Assembly (NCBI GenBank): GCA_950022295.1
Contig: OX465597.1
Location: 398,727,016 to 398,791,015 of the forward strand
Length of the DNA stretch: 64,000 nt
Reading direction: 5' to 3'
Source: Bromus sterilis
Lineage: Eukaryota; Streptophyta; Magnoliopsida; Poales; Poaceae
Under the pieces are notes generated by a model. That model made no database searches and was not told the DNA's origin. It saw nothing but the letters and a program-made list of their open reading frames with translations. Numbering within the stretch: the stretch's first letter is position 1; the number at the start of each line of letters is the position of its first letter. Shown piece by piece: positions 43,748 to 55,800 of this stretch. A program made the translations under genes and the position numbers.

Positions 43748-45328
43748 GTGGGCATATACGTGGACTCTCTTCTCTGGGTCTGTTGGGTGTACTTGGTGTG
43801 TGATCGTGTCGCTGTCGACGCTGAAGTCGCGACCGAATTCCTTTGTCTCGCTTCTGTTTGCTAGTGGAAATATGCTTTTGTCCGTCACCATGGCTATTTC
43901 ATTGAGCTGTTGTTGGGCTCCGAATGTGTCGGAGACTTTGTGGAAGTCGCGGTCGCACTGGTCTGATTTGACGAAGCTTCCATTAACTATGATGATTCCT
44001 GCAGGTCTTGGCATCTTGAGCTTGAGATATGCATAGTGTGGAACCGCCATGAACTGTGCGAACGCCGGTCGCCCGAGTATGGCGTGATACTGCGACTGCC
44101 AGTCGAGTACTTCGAACTCGAGTGCCTGCTTTGCGAAGTTGCGCTTGCTGACGAAGATCACATCAAGTTGTATTGCTCCGATGGAGGTTGCTGCTTCGCC
44201 CGAGACTACGCCGTATATTGTGGTTCCTGACTTCTTCCACACTGATCGTGGGATGAACATCTTGCGTAGAGTGCTGGCGAAGATTATGTCTAGACGGTTG
44301 CCTCCGTCCATGAAGATTATGTCCATGGCGTATCCTCCGATCTGCGCTTCGAGGACCAGGGGTGCATGCCCAGGCCTCGGGACTGCGGGCGGATGGTCGC
44401 TTTGTGAGAAGGTGATGCTGGTCTCGGCGCCGCTCAGTTGGTAGATTTCAGTTGCCTTTAGGTTCTAGGCTGCTTCGGCCTGCAAGGTGTAGGCATCTTT
44501 CTTTGCTTTTGAGGGTCTTCCTTCTTGGATCATGCAGATTCGTCCCTGGGACGCCGGGTATTGCTCCTCTGTACTTGGTGCGGGTGACTGCATGCTTCTT
44601 CGAGTGCGTTTGGTTTCACGTTGCTTCTCCTCCTTGAGGCTGTTGGAGAGTTCGGCGAATAGGCGGCAGTCTCCCAGTGTGTGGCTTGCTCTAAGGTGTC
44701 CTCGACTGTCTTCAAAACAATGAATCGTGCAAGGTCCTTCCAGTTGCTCTTTGGCTGTGAGTTTTCTGGAGCCGGCGTGCCTTCTTCTCCTTGAGACTTG
44801 GAAGATCTGCGAGGGGACTTCTGCTCGGCTGTGGAATCTTGGGTCGAGTTCTATCCCGTAGCTGAGGGATTGATTGCGGATGAAGTTGGCGAATTCGTCT
44901 GGCCTTCGATCCGGGTCGTAGTAGTCTCCGGACTGTGTCTTGGAGTCGATGTCTTGGTGCGTGGTGGGAGTCCGGGCGGCGGCGGGTCGTCGACTGATGG
45001 GCGAGCCTTTGGGCACACGCCGCGAATCCTCGAGAAGGATTCTCGAGCAGCCTCCTTGTGCTTGACTTCTGGGTCGTCGAGTTCTTTTCCGTCGGTGATG
45101 GATTTGGCAGTCGTCGAGGTGCTGGGCTTGGTTCTGCTGTAGGCTGGGTGGTCCTGAAAGGGTGACGGAGACGCTTGCGGTGAAATTGAATCTCTCGAGC
45201 GGATTGGATCTGGCTCTAGACCTCGAGTCTCGATCTGTTGAAGTCGGGACCGCCGAGATCGTGATCCCAACCTGTGTATTTCCCACAGACGGCGAAAATT
45301 GACAAGGATCAACCCCGGCAAATCCCAT
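43748..45328 (-). pseudogene. gag-pol: Gag and protease of A, one in-frame TAG, cut by B
   Basis: Frame from an ATG in the LTR end (45328, MGFAGVDP) through the primer site into Gag (PDEFANFI, then EGPCTIHCFEDSRGHLRASHTLGDCR, the zinc-binding-like C/H segment near 44680-44760). A TAG at 44465-44467 follows, then the same frame continues into the protease (FMDGGNRLDIIFAST, about 44268-44312; HAILGRPAF, about 44060-44090). B interrupts it at 43748. B's Gag aligns throughout, with many substitutions but the same motif order. Confidence 0.8.
45282..45299 (-). other. Primer binding site of A (mutated)
   Basis: Minus-strand ATTTTCGCCGTCTGTGGG next to the 5' LTR. Compared with B's TTGGCGCCG, two bases near the start are changed (TTTTCGCCG), so the site is probably decayed. 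Confidence 0.55.
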
Positions 45329-45747
45329 GGTCAGGGACCCTGGGTTAGTCATAGAGATAGCATAGGTTGGACGATACTCGTCGGCTAACAGGAGAAGCAC
45401 TTCCTGCTCGAAATTATTACGTGAGGGGGCGATTACAGTGGAGGCCAAGGCGAGTTCTCGCAAGGCTAGGATGAGTAGATGCGTATTGAGTTGAGATAGA
45501 CGTCTCCCCTCCCAGCCTTTATATACTAGGCTAGGTCTCGGGGAGTCCGTGCTATGTTACATAGGTAGTTTCCTAATCCTAGTCCTGCCTTGTACGCCAA
45601 GTTGCACCTTCCATGTTAGTCGCGGACTCCTACGTCGGTGCTTGGTTGGGCCAATCGTGGGCTTGTCGCAGCTTTCCAGCGGGCCTTCTGTCTTCATACG
45701 CACCAGGTAGCCTCACACGTAGGAGTCGTGGGGTCACCCCCTCGTCA
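45300..45747 (-). repeat. 5' LTR of A (448 bp)
   Basis: Intact, TGACAAGGATC...CCCTCGTCA in plus-strand reading; TATA box (plus TTTATATA) at 45518-45525. It is the reference for the split 3' LTR and for A'. Confidence 0.95.
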
Positions 45748-45852
45748 TTGACCATGCAGCCTTCCGGGTTGAGGACCCTCTTCAACTCCCTTTTCTGTCA
45801 GGAGGAGACCGACATTCAGCGCACGAAGATTTCCAGCATCTTGTTTCCACAC
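45748..45852 (+). pseudogene. Element F env-position ORF, part 2
   Basis: Continues the frame cut at 5383: after the target duplication it reads MQPSGLRTLFNSLF, then ETDIQRTKISSILFPH, which aligns with the conserved middle of Athila post-pol ORFs. It ends where LTR fragment I begins. Confidence 0.6.
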
Positions 45853-46396
45853 TGATACGTCCCAAACGTATCTATAATTTCTGCTTGCTCCATGCATGTT
45901 TTGTGTGACTTTGCCATGTTTTTCTTGAACTTTCATAGACTTTTGAGCATATTTGGACTAATCTATTAACCCAGTGCAACCAGCTGCCAGTTGCTGTTTT
46001 CTGCTGTTTTTCAGGTTTTCCGGCCATTAAAAGTGCTCCAAAAAATCTAGGAAAATCAGATAAAAAATCAGCGTCGCGGAAGCTACCGGAGTCACCAAAG
46101 AAGCGAAGGGGGGCCACCACCAGGCATCCAGGAGGGCAGGTGGCGCGGCGCGACCCTACGCCGCGCCAGGGACCCTCCTGACTGCCTCGTGGGTCCCCTA
46201 GACACCCCCCTTCGCCTATATTTACCCCTCGGGGTGGAAACCCCTAATACGGACTCCTCTTTCGGGATCTCGCCTCTGTTCCGCCGCCGCCGCCGTTTCA
46301 AGATCGGCGCTGCCTGGAGAAGCTTCTCCAGCACCCTGCCGGGAGAAGCTACCCCCTCCTGGAGACCATCCATAGCCATGGACGCCTCCCGTATGT
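45853..46396 (+). repeat. Element I: 5' part of an Athila-type LTR
   Basis: Begins TGATACGTCCC and aligns with the first 540 bp of E's LTR, but with clear divergence. It is cut by E at 46397; the rest would lie beyond E, outside the window. A TATATTTA box is at about 46216-46223. Whether it is a solo LTR or part of a full element cannot be told here. Confidence 0.75.
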
Positions 46397-47773
46397 TGAT
46401 ACGTCCAAAACGTATCTATAATTTCTTCTTGCTCCATGCATGTTTTGTGTGATATTGCTATGATCTAGATACACTTTCATACACTTTTGATCATATTTGA
46501 ACTAACCTATTAACTCAGTGCACCCCAGTGCCAGTTCCTGTTTTCTGCTGTTTTTCTATTTCAGTTTTCCCCCATATAAAAAGTGCCAGAAAAATTCTGG
46601 GAAAAATACAGGAAAAATCAGCATACAGGAAGCTTCGCGAAGAGCCAGAGTGGGGCCAGAGGGGAGCCAGGGGGGCCCAGGCGGCCACCCGGCGCGGCCC
46701 CACCCCTGGCCGCGCCAGGGGGGCGCCTGGGGCCCTTGGTCCACCTCTGGCTGCCCCCCTTCGCCTATTTATTCTCCGTCACGGGGAAACTCCGGAGACA
46801 GAACCCTATTTCGCAAACTCGCCTCTCTTCCGCCGCCGTCTCGCTTCCGAGATCGGGAGCACCAGAAGACCTCTTCCCGGCACCCTGCCGGAGGGAGGGC
46901 CGACCTCCGGGAGTCTCCTCTCCACCATGGATGCTCCCCGGATGTCTCGTGAGTAGTTTTCCTTGGACCATGGGTCCGTGATCAGTAGCTATGTGATGTT
47001 CTCCTACCCTCTTTGTTCTTCATGGTTTAGACCTTGTGAGCTGCCCTACATGATCGAGGCACTTTTGTATTATTTCTGCTATTGCTATGATGAGTTTGAC
47101 AGGATCTGATGGATTATGAGATTATGTTCAGATTGTGATAGAGTAATATATTTGGTTTTTATCTCTTATATTTTTGTTCCTAAGTAATTCTTGCATGTTC
47201 TCTGTTGCTGTTTATTGCTTTGGCCAAGTAGTAGGTAGTGACTCCAAGAGGGAACGTTATGCTCGATTGTGGGTTCATGCCCCCCGATGACACGCTTGAG
47301 TGACAGAAACATGAGTCTAGGGGATGTGCTGTTGCCACAAGGGGGAAAACAACGGTGCTTGTAACCGCGGTTGCAAGGATTGTTTACTTTACGCAAAGTT
47401 CTTTTTAATGAAGTTTTCTATTGCTTTGGGTTTACACTCTGGGTGGGGCTCGCAACTTAATACCAGCGAGATATTCTGATATATATCTCAAGGTGGATGA
47501 TTAGTAGTAGATGCAGTTGGATTACGGTCTACTTATTTTGGCGTACTACCCGTGCTTTTCAGCCTCTTCCTTTCTTTTGTAGCATAGTTAGCATTGCGGT
47601 GCGTTCATAATCCTGTCAATTGCCCTTCAGTAATTTTTTACCTCGCATAGCAGTTTTATCGTCTTTTGGGAGAGAGACATCACTAGTGAACATCACGTAT
47701 CCTGATCTATATCCTTATTACTGTTTCCACGCCATATTTACTTTTCTGCATTTACTTTCAGTTGCTATCATTA

Positions 47774-50700
47774 TGTCAGAACCCCAATTAGGGTAAGTGC
47801 TAGGGTTTGCTTGTCCCTTTGCATCATGAAAAATTCAAAAGGAAAATCAAAAATGGGGAAGCAGAAAGCCCTGAGAAATTATTTGAAATGGCCAGATAAA
47901 AATATTTTTCCAAAAATCTTTTGAATATTTGGAAAATTCCTAGAAATCTTGCTGATCATTTTAAAAGTGATTTGGGATCAATCCCATGCACATGGATTTT
48001 TCTAAAATTCAAACAGTGGCTTTGGAAATTAAAATACCCCTATTTGAATTGAAATTCAAAATATATTGAATTTCAAAAATGCCCAAATTCCTTGTGTGAC
48101 TAGCTACTGGTCATCTAGGATTTTTAAAAGTATTTGGGTATTTTACAAAATTGCTCTGCTATTTTATTTTGGGGCAAAACATATTTACAGAAAAACCAAA
48201 ACAGAAGAAGAATTAGAAAAGAGAAAGAGGCCCAGCCAGCAGGCCTAGCCGGCCCAACTCGGGGAGGTGGCCCAGCCCAAGGGCACCACCGTCTTCTTCC
48301 CCGAGCCAGGCAGGCAGGGCGCTGCGTGGCGCCCATGCCGGCGTCGCCAGGCCTCACACGGCTCCCTTCCGAGCTTATCCGACGCCGTGGAGGCCCTGGA
48401 GAAGCCCTAGCCTCTTTCCCCCTCCCCTGGACCTCTTCCTCTTCGTCCCCGTCGAGTTTTTCGCGAGGTCCCGAGAGACGCCGTCGCCGCCGTCAAGCTT
48501 CCACGCGGCCACCGAGCTCCAACCGCCGCCCCGTGGTGTCCAGCAACGCCGCAGGCCTCGACTACGACGAACCCCGCCGTCAATTCGGGCAAGGAATCTC
48601 CCCAGGCGATGTCCCCTTCAAGTCTTCACCGCCGGCAACCGCGAGCTCCGGCGAGCAATCTCCACGCCCTCGCCGCCTCTCCAACCTCCCCGACGTGCCC
48701 GGCGTCACCAGGGTGAGCTTCCCGTTCGCCCTTGCCCTCCAATACTTCCCCTCGAGGCCCCAAGCGCAGGTTCAACGGAGACCGTGCTTCGGCCGCCGCG
48801 GGAGTTCCTCCCTGCCGTGGCCTCCGGCCTCCTCCGGCGAGCGCGTGTGCTTCACTCTAAGCGCGCGTGTGCGGGGAGCCTTTTGGTGGTGCTCCCGCCG
48901 CCTCCCGTGGCCGGAGAGGCCCTGACCAGTGAGCGCCGCCGTGGAGTTTGGTCGTCGCCGGCCAACTCCGGCAGGCCCACGTGGCCGCACTAACCAGGGG
49001 GCTAATCCCCCTCCTAATTGACCCCATGGGTCAATGACAGGTGGGACCAGCCCCCCCCCCTAATGACTCTGTTAAACTAATTAAAACGGTTAACCCCCCC
49101 CGTGAGGCTGACAGGGTGGACCCACTGGTCAGCCCCCCCCCCCTGACATCACCCTGACGCAATGCTGGCGCAATAAATCGAATACCGGAAATAGAAAAGA
49201 AATTCAGAAATTCCAGAAAATCATTTAAACTTGGGAAATTCATAACTAATTCATATGAACTCCAAATATAGCAAATAATATGTCTAAAATTATCAGAAAA
49301 ATCCAAGAATTATGAATATGGGCTCTATTTTCATGTTTGACCATTTTAAAATGGGTGAACAGTGCAAAACATACATATGGCTTTATTTCAAATTCAAATT
49401 TGGAGCACATTTGCAAATGACTTTGCATGTGACTTCTTTTAAATGGAATTGTACACACTTTGTGACCAAGAACATCACCATTTCAATATTGATCATGTGT
49501 TTGATGCATTGCAAATAAATTTATACCATTGTTTGATTGTTTGCTCGATAGACGTGCAACTGGAATCGGAGGCCACCTCCTTCGTTGAAGACCCCGATAT
49601 CGAACCTCGTCAGCAAGGCAAGCAAACCCCATTGATCATGTCTATAAAATCCCAATTCCCTCTCAGTCTCGCTTATGCATGTTTAGGAGATCACTTTGTA
49701 TCGATTCTATCGCATAGTTGAACCCATATCCGATGCATGACCTATCATCTTGTCACTGTATTAAGCAAACCACAATCCTAGCTGACATAGGAGTTGTATG
49801 ATATCATGAAGTCCCGGCAACTGTTACAGCTTATTGCATGCTTACTGTTACATGAGGTTGCTTTTGATGTGAGTCTGGATGATGTTGAACATGGTGTTGA
49901 TGAAAGTGAAAACTGTGTCGGTGAATCCACCCTAATACAAGGTGAACGATGAGAGGCTGTGTAGGAGTACACAGTGGGTTGTCTCGTTGAACACTGCCTT
50001 AGGCATCGAGTTCTTGTATGGTAATCCAAGACAAAGAGTACAACCACACATTGGGCTCACTGACCCCTCTCGGCCTAGTACCTTGATCCGTGTCGACGTC
50101 CAGGAGTCACATTAGTTCGGGCTTTCCATTTGACAAATGCATAGAAAAAGAACGAAGGAAATGGATGCATCATATAGATGTGTGGGTGCACCTGTGAGGC
50201 AGGAAAACCATCTGCCAGAGGTGGCGTCTCGGTCACCTACATTGTTTGAGTCCGTTTCGTTGATCCGGCCGGGCTCTCGAGCGGAGGCAAACTCAGATAG
50301 TCGACTCCTGGAATAGACCGGTTGTGAGCGAAGTGTCGTGGTGAACATCCTCGCTGTCACCTCTTGAACGGTGGCGAGACATGGCGGTAACCGATGGTCA
50401 TGTGTGTGTAGTTTACACCCTTGCAAGGTTAACAAAACTATTCGAATAGCCGCGTCCACGGTTAAGGACTACTTGGAACCTGTACCTGATTATTAGACAA
50501 CTTGAACTGGATACTTCTAAAATACACCAAGATAAGTGTGAGTGCTATGGTGTGCCTCCTCGTGGGGAAGTCGAGGAAGTAACCATAAGTGGTGTATTGA
50601 TTGGAGATGTAGTGGACTCGTGTACGCTTCTTACCTCAAGTCTGGTACTCGTAGTTCAGGAATAGCCAAGTCAAAGCTGGCACTTCTGCATGATGAAACC

Positions 50701-51573
50701 CGACCCCCCTTTACCTTGATACTTGAGCATGAGTAGTTTAGTTCTGATGTAAGTCTTGCTGAGTACGACTTTGTAATCACGTTTGCTTATTCTATGTTTT
50801 AGATAAGAACCGGACCCCGATGGAGTCACCTTCGTGAAGCTCGACGTTGAATAAGTTAGCATAGTCCCAGACAGCAGTCTGGTCCCTCGTGGAAGGGCAT
50901 GTTTGTTTACAAGGCTTCTCTAAGCCATTTGTTAATCTTGTCTGTACTCAGACCTAATTTGCTTCCGTTGTATGATGTAATGTTGATCAGTGACATGTGA
51001 TCTTTGTATGCTCTATATGTATAAATCAATAAAGAGTACTTTGTAGAGTTATGTGATGATACCTGCTGTTCATACTAGGCATGTGTGCTGCGTGTATGTT
51101 TATAACATGCATGTCTTAGTATGGGTTTTCGAGACCTTAGTTGTGATTTGGCTGGCGGTCTTTTATACACCAAGTGGCCCTTAGATGTGCGCAGCTTGGG
51201 GCATCGCGATGCGATTGTTCTTGACTCTGTCACGTGCACACTTTGTTGTATGATCGAGCCCGCCCTAGACCCCGACTAAGTGATCGGGCTAGAGTAAGTG
51301 AATGTAAGAGTTAGGATCCAATCGATAACATGGTTGAGGCGACTTGTCTATGAGTATGGGAATCACCACCCATAAGCATTTAGACTTGTGAGCGGACGTT
51401 GAGGACCCATCTCAGTTGATCATCCGGCCTGAATGGGATGCCCCTCACGTTCGACGCTTACCGAGATCGTTCTGTGCTTGGCCTTGTCTGCTTAGACAAG
51501 TGGGTACGGTTCTCGGCTCTCCATGTGATTGTATCGTGACTGGAATTACATACGCTAACCCCGGGTCCCGACA
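47774..51573 (+). repeat. 5' LTR of D (3800 bp)
   Basis: Begins TGTCAGAACCCC, ends GGGTCCCGACA. AT-rich start, GC-rich middle (about 48230-49000) with long non-homologous frames, and homopolymer C runs near 49050-49150. No gene. Confidence 0.95.
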
Positions 51574-51577
51574 GACT

Positions 51578-51589
51578 TGGTATCAGAGC
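51578..51589 (+). other. Primer binding site of D
   Basis: TGGTATCAGAGC, four bases after the LTR, as in C. Confidence 0.95.
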
Positions 51590-52047
51590 AGGACTGTCTG
51601 TAGGCTTAGCAAACCCTTGGTCGAAGTTGAGTCTAGCATTCTATAGTTATATAGTTACTTGGGTATATAAGGGAACAACGTAAGGCTTCTTTTTACTCCT
51701 TACCCTCATCGATCTGAGTTCTGGGTCACCCTTATCTTTTCTACGGGATGATAGGACTAGGCTCATCTATGTCTTACTAGAACATCTCGCTGAGTGCTTC
51801 CTTGTAGCCGTAGGACAGTTGTGGTCGTCCAGAGTCTTCGAGTTTTGAGTCCCTTGAGGAAGTTCTGTCCAATCTCCTCAAGGTTGTTTCATTTTCCATC
51901 CCGGTGTAGCCGTTATGCTGCCGGATTTGTTCCAAGTTTTCTGTGGATCATTGCCTTCGCATTATAATCCTTTCTGCCTTCATCATGTCTTGTTATCCTT
52001 GAATCCATCATTCAACCTGTTCTGATTGTTGATTTTTATCACACAGG
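51590..52047 (+). other. 5' leader of D, with an internal TATA-like box
   Basis: Non-coding, pyrimidine-rich. TATATAA at 51664-51670 sits at the same place as in C's leader. No ORF0 is present. Confidence 0.5.
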
Positions 52048-52863
52048 ATGTCAGGTGGAACTCGTAGTGCTGTTCATCGGAATCGAGACCGTGTTCGGAA
52101 TCGAAATGATGATGAACCTCTACCACCACCTTCTGCGGCGGAAATCATGATGGAAGCTGAGAAGAATCAACGTGATCAAACACGCCTTCTGGAGCTCATC
52201 GAGCAGAATACCTCACGTCATTGTAGTGTGGTTGTGAGCATTCAGGACTTCATCCTTCTCAAGCCACCGGTATTCCGATGTTCTTCTGAGCCCCTTGAAG
52301 CTGATGATTGGCTCCGTTCCATCGAGCGTAAGCTTGATACTGCACATGTTTCTCCCGATGACCGAGTTGTTTTCGCGGTATACTTCTTGGAAGGTGCTGC
52401 TCTTCAATGGTGGGAGAACTATGTTGCTATGCAGCCAGATAGTCACGTAGTGACTTGGCAGGAGTTCTGTGTTGCCTTTCGAGGGTACCACATTCTGGAT
52501 GAGTTGATGGAGCGCAAGAAGGAAGATTTCTGCAATCTCACTCAAGGAGAGATGTCCATGCATGAGTATGTGAGAGAGTTCAACCGTCTTGCTCGGTATG
52601 CACAAGATGAGATCACCACCGATGCCGGAAAGCAGGCAAGGTTCCGCAAGGGACTTAGCCTCATCCTTCGTCATGATCTCAACCTCATCGAATTTGCCAG
52701 CTTTGAGGATTTAGTCAACAGATCCTTCAGAGCTGAGCATGGCAATGAAATTTTCGAGGAGTCCTGTAAGCATGCTCTTGAGCTTGCTCCTTCTTCAAGT
52801 TCAGCCCCTCAGAAACGCCGAATTTGGATTCCAACCAGAGCCATACCTCAAAACTTTCTGTAG
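52048..52863 (+). CDS. gag: Gag of chromovirus D, ending at a probably premature TAG
   Basis: ATG right after the leader (MSGGTRSAVHRNRDRVRNRN, basic). Retrotrans_gag core at about 52380-52640 (LQWWENYVAM, ELMERKKEDFCNLTQG, YVREFNRLARYA). The frame stops at TAG 52861-52863 but continues in the same register through a CCHC zinc knuckle (VCFKCGLPGHYYRQCP, about 52956-53003) into Pol. CTG-TAG-AAA probably derives from CTG-CAG-AAA by a C to T change. The product would lack the RNA-binding knuckle unless the stop is read through. Confidence 0.85.
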   Translation: MSGGTRSAVHRNRDRVRNRNDDEPLPPPSAAEIMMEAEKNQRDQTRLLELIEQNTSRHCSVVVSIQDFILLKPPVFRCSSEPLEADDWLRSIERKLDTAHVSPDDRVVFAVYFLEGAALQWWENYVAMQPDSHVVTWQEFCVAFRGYHILDELMERKKEDFCNLTQGEMSMHEYVREFNRLARYAQDEITTDAGKQARFRKGLSLILRHDLNLIEFASFEDLVNRSFRAEHGNEIFEESCKHALELAPSSSSAPQKRRIWIPTRAIPQNFL

Positions 52864-55800
52864 AAACCAACCTCCAATATATGCCATCCACCCCAACACA
52901 TTATTCCACCCCGGAATGATGGTGCGCAACCAAGTAATCCCACTCCCAACAATTCAGACAGGGTATGCTTTAAGTGTGGTCTTCCAGGCCATTACTATCG
53001 TCAATGCCCTCAGGTCTTGATGGCACCACGTCATTCTCGACCCAAACCTCCAAAGAAACCAACCACCAAAGCCTTCCCAGCAAAGCTTTCAGCCACAAGT
53101 AGTGGATGTGTGAACCAAATCTCAGTTGAGGAAACCACTGATGATTCCGATGTCATTCTTGGCACACTCCAAGTCAATCATGTCCCCGCCTCCGTTCTTT
53201 TCGATCCAGGAGCTTCTCATTCATTCATGTCGGAGAGTTATGCACTTCGTCATGAGTTCCCCTTTGAAGAAATGTTTTCTCCAATGATCATTCAAACTCC
53301 TGGTTCAAAGTGGCAAACTAATAGAGTAAGCCATGGTAATCAAATTGCAATTGAGGGTTTAGTATTCCTTGCTTCTCTTATAGCCCTCAAATCTTCAGAC
53401 ATTGATGTCATCCTAGGAATGGATTGGTTATCAAGGCAAAATGCTTTCCTTGATTGTAAAGCCAAATTAGTCAAACTCACCCATCCTTCAGGCCAGACCA
53501 TTGACTACACATCACCCAGCTCTAGAATCCAGATGCATACTTTGAATGTGCTTCCACTTCCAGACCTTGAAGATGTTCCGGTGGTTCGTGACTTTCCGGA
53601 TGTCTTTCCTGAAGAGCTACCGGGAATTCCACCCGACAGGTGTGTAGAATTCATAGTTGATCTTATACCAGGCACAGCCCCAATCTCGAGACGTCCATAT
53701 AGAATGGCCCCACATGAGTTAGCTGAGCTAAAAACCCAACTTGATACTTCGTTGGCAAAAGGCTTCATCCGCCCTAGCTCATCGCCATGGGGTTGCCCCG
53801 TTCTGTTCGTAACGAAGAAAGATGGAACAGAAAGGATGTGCGTAGACTATCGCCCGCTAAATCTAGCGACGATAAAGAACAAGTACCCACTTCCCAGGAT
53901 CAATGATCTTTATGATCAACTTGCAGGATCCTCTGTCTTCTCCAAGATGGATCTGAGATTAGGCTATCATCAGATCAAAATCAGAGACGAGGACATTCCA
54001 AAAACGGCTTTTACTACTCGTTATGGTCTTTACGAGTATACCGTCATGTCCTTTGGTTTAACTAATGCCCCCGCCACATTCTCACGCTTAATGAATTCGA
54101 TCTTCATGGAGTACTTAGATAAATTTGTTGTGGTTTATCTTGATGACATTCTCATCTACTCGAAGAACGAAGAAGAGCACGCAAAACACCTAAGGCTGGT
54201 ATTGATGAAACTTAGAGAGCACCGCCTTTATGCCAAGTTCTCCAAGTGTGAATTTTGGCTACCAGAAGTGACCTACTTAGGCCACGTGAATTCTGCAAAA
54301 GGCATTGCTGTCAATCCCGAGAGAGTTCAAGCCGTCCTTGACTGGACTCCACCTGAATCGGTTAAGCAAGTTAGGAGTTTTCTTGGCTTAGCAAGCTATT
54401 GCCGCCGCTTCGTCGAGAATTTTTCTAAAGTTGCTAAGCCTCTTAATGAACTCCTCAAGAAAGATAAGAAATTCCAATGGACTCCCAAGTGCGAGGAAAG
54501 CTTTCAAGAGCTAAAAAGAAGATTGACTTCTGCACCCGTACTTGCACCTCCAGACACCAAAAGGGATTTCGAGATCTATTGTGATGCTTCACGGCAAGGG
54601 TTAGGATGCATACTTATGCAAGATCGACATGTGGTAGCTTATGCTTCACGCCAGTTGCGGCCACATGAAGAAAACTATCCAACCCATGATCTTGAACTCG
54701 CTGCCGTAGTTCATGCCCTGAAGACTTGGCGACATTACCTCCTTGGTAATCGTTGTGAGATCTATTCCGATCACCAAAGCCTCAAATATATTTTCACCCA
54801 GCCAGATCTTAATCTCAGGAAAAGACGCTGGATAGAGTTGATAAAAGATTATGACTTAGGAATTTCTTACACACCAGGCAAGGCCAATGTCATGGCTGAT
54901 GCACTAAGTCGTAAGTCGTATTGTAACAACCTCATGTTACAACAGTATCAACCACTTCATCATGAGGAATTTCGAAAGCTCAATCTCGAAATTGTTCCTC
55001 GTGGATCTCTTTTCAACTTGGTGGCGAAACCAACCCTTGAGGATCAAATCAGAGTTGCCCAAAGGCGTGCACGAGGTGTTCGCCGGATCAAGGAGAACAT
55101 TGCTAGCGGAGTTGCTAAATGTTTCTCCACAAATAGTAAAGGAACGGTATTCTTTGAAAATCGTTTGGTAGTACCTAAGAATAGGGATCTAAGGCAACTC
55201 ATCCTCAAAGAAGCCCATGATACACCCCTCTCCATTCATCCCGGTAGCACAAAAATGTACCGAGATCTACGCCAGAGATTTTGGTGGACCCGGATGAAGA
55301 GAGACATTGCTCGATTTGTTGCTGAATGTGATGTTTGTCGTCGCATTAAGGCAGAACACCAAAGACCTGCTGGTACACTTCAACCTTTGCCTATTCCTGA
55401 GTGGAAATGGGACAAAGTCGGTATGGACTTCATCACCGGCTTTCCAAAAACCCAGAAAGGAAATGATGCCATCTTCGTGGTCATTGATAGACTTTCCAAA
55501 GTTGCTCACTTCCTTCCCGTTCGCGAGTCTATAACTGCTAGCCAGTTAGCGGACTTGTATATCTCTAGAATTGTGTCTCTTCATGGTGTTCCTTTGGTGA
55601 TCAATTCTGATCGTGGTAGCCTTTTCACCTCTAGATTCTGGGGAAGCTTTCAGAGTGCTATGGGAACTCATCTCTCCTTTAGTACAGCTTTTCATCCTCA
55701 GTCTAGCGGTCAAGTTGAAAGGGTTAATCAAATCTTGGAAGACATGCTCAGAGCTTGTGTTATCTCATTCGGAAAGAATTGGGAGAAATCTCTTCCATTC

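Larger units (their letters stand above)
5384..45747 (-). mobile_element. Element A: Tat-lineage Gypsy LTR retrotransposon, complete but split by four insertions
   Basis: 5' LTR at 45300-45747 and 3' LTR at 5384-20899 (split). Internal pieces: gag-protease 43748-45299; RT/integrase fragments 32804-34472; pol tail, arrays, antisense ORF and polypurine tract 20900-24258. C and G lie in the 3' LTR; H and B lie in pol. Removing all four restores one continuous element. I count 16 differences between its two 448-bp LTRs (3.6%), about 1.4 million years at the commonly used grass LTR rate of 1.3e-8 per site per year. B, nested within it, is slightly less diverged, which fits the nesting order. Confidence 0.85.

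Noticed and set aside
45853..46396. I and E as tandem LTRs of one element
   Set aside because: I is well diverged from E and stops abruptly at E's TG; insertion of E into an older LTR explains it better.
48134..48925. 263-codon plus-strand frame in D's 5' LTR (and shorter versions in the 3' LTR and in C's LTRs)
   Set aside because: It lies in the GC-rich LTR block, is Arg/Pro/Ser-rich, breaks in the other LTR copy, and shows no domain; a GC-driven open frame.
49050..49150. Runs of C in D's LTRs as a possible regulatory element
   Set aside because: Lengths differ between the two LTRs in the way expected of slippage or sequencing error.
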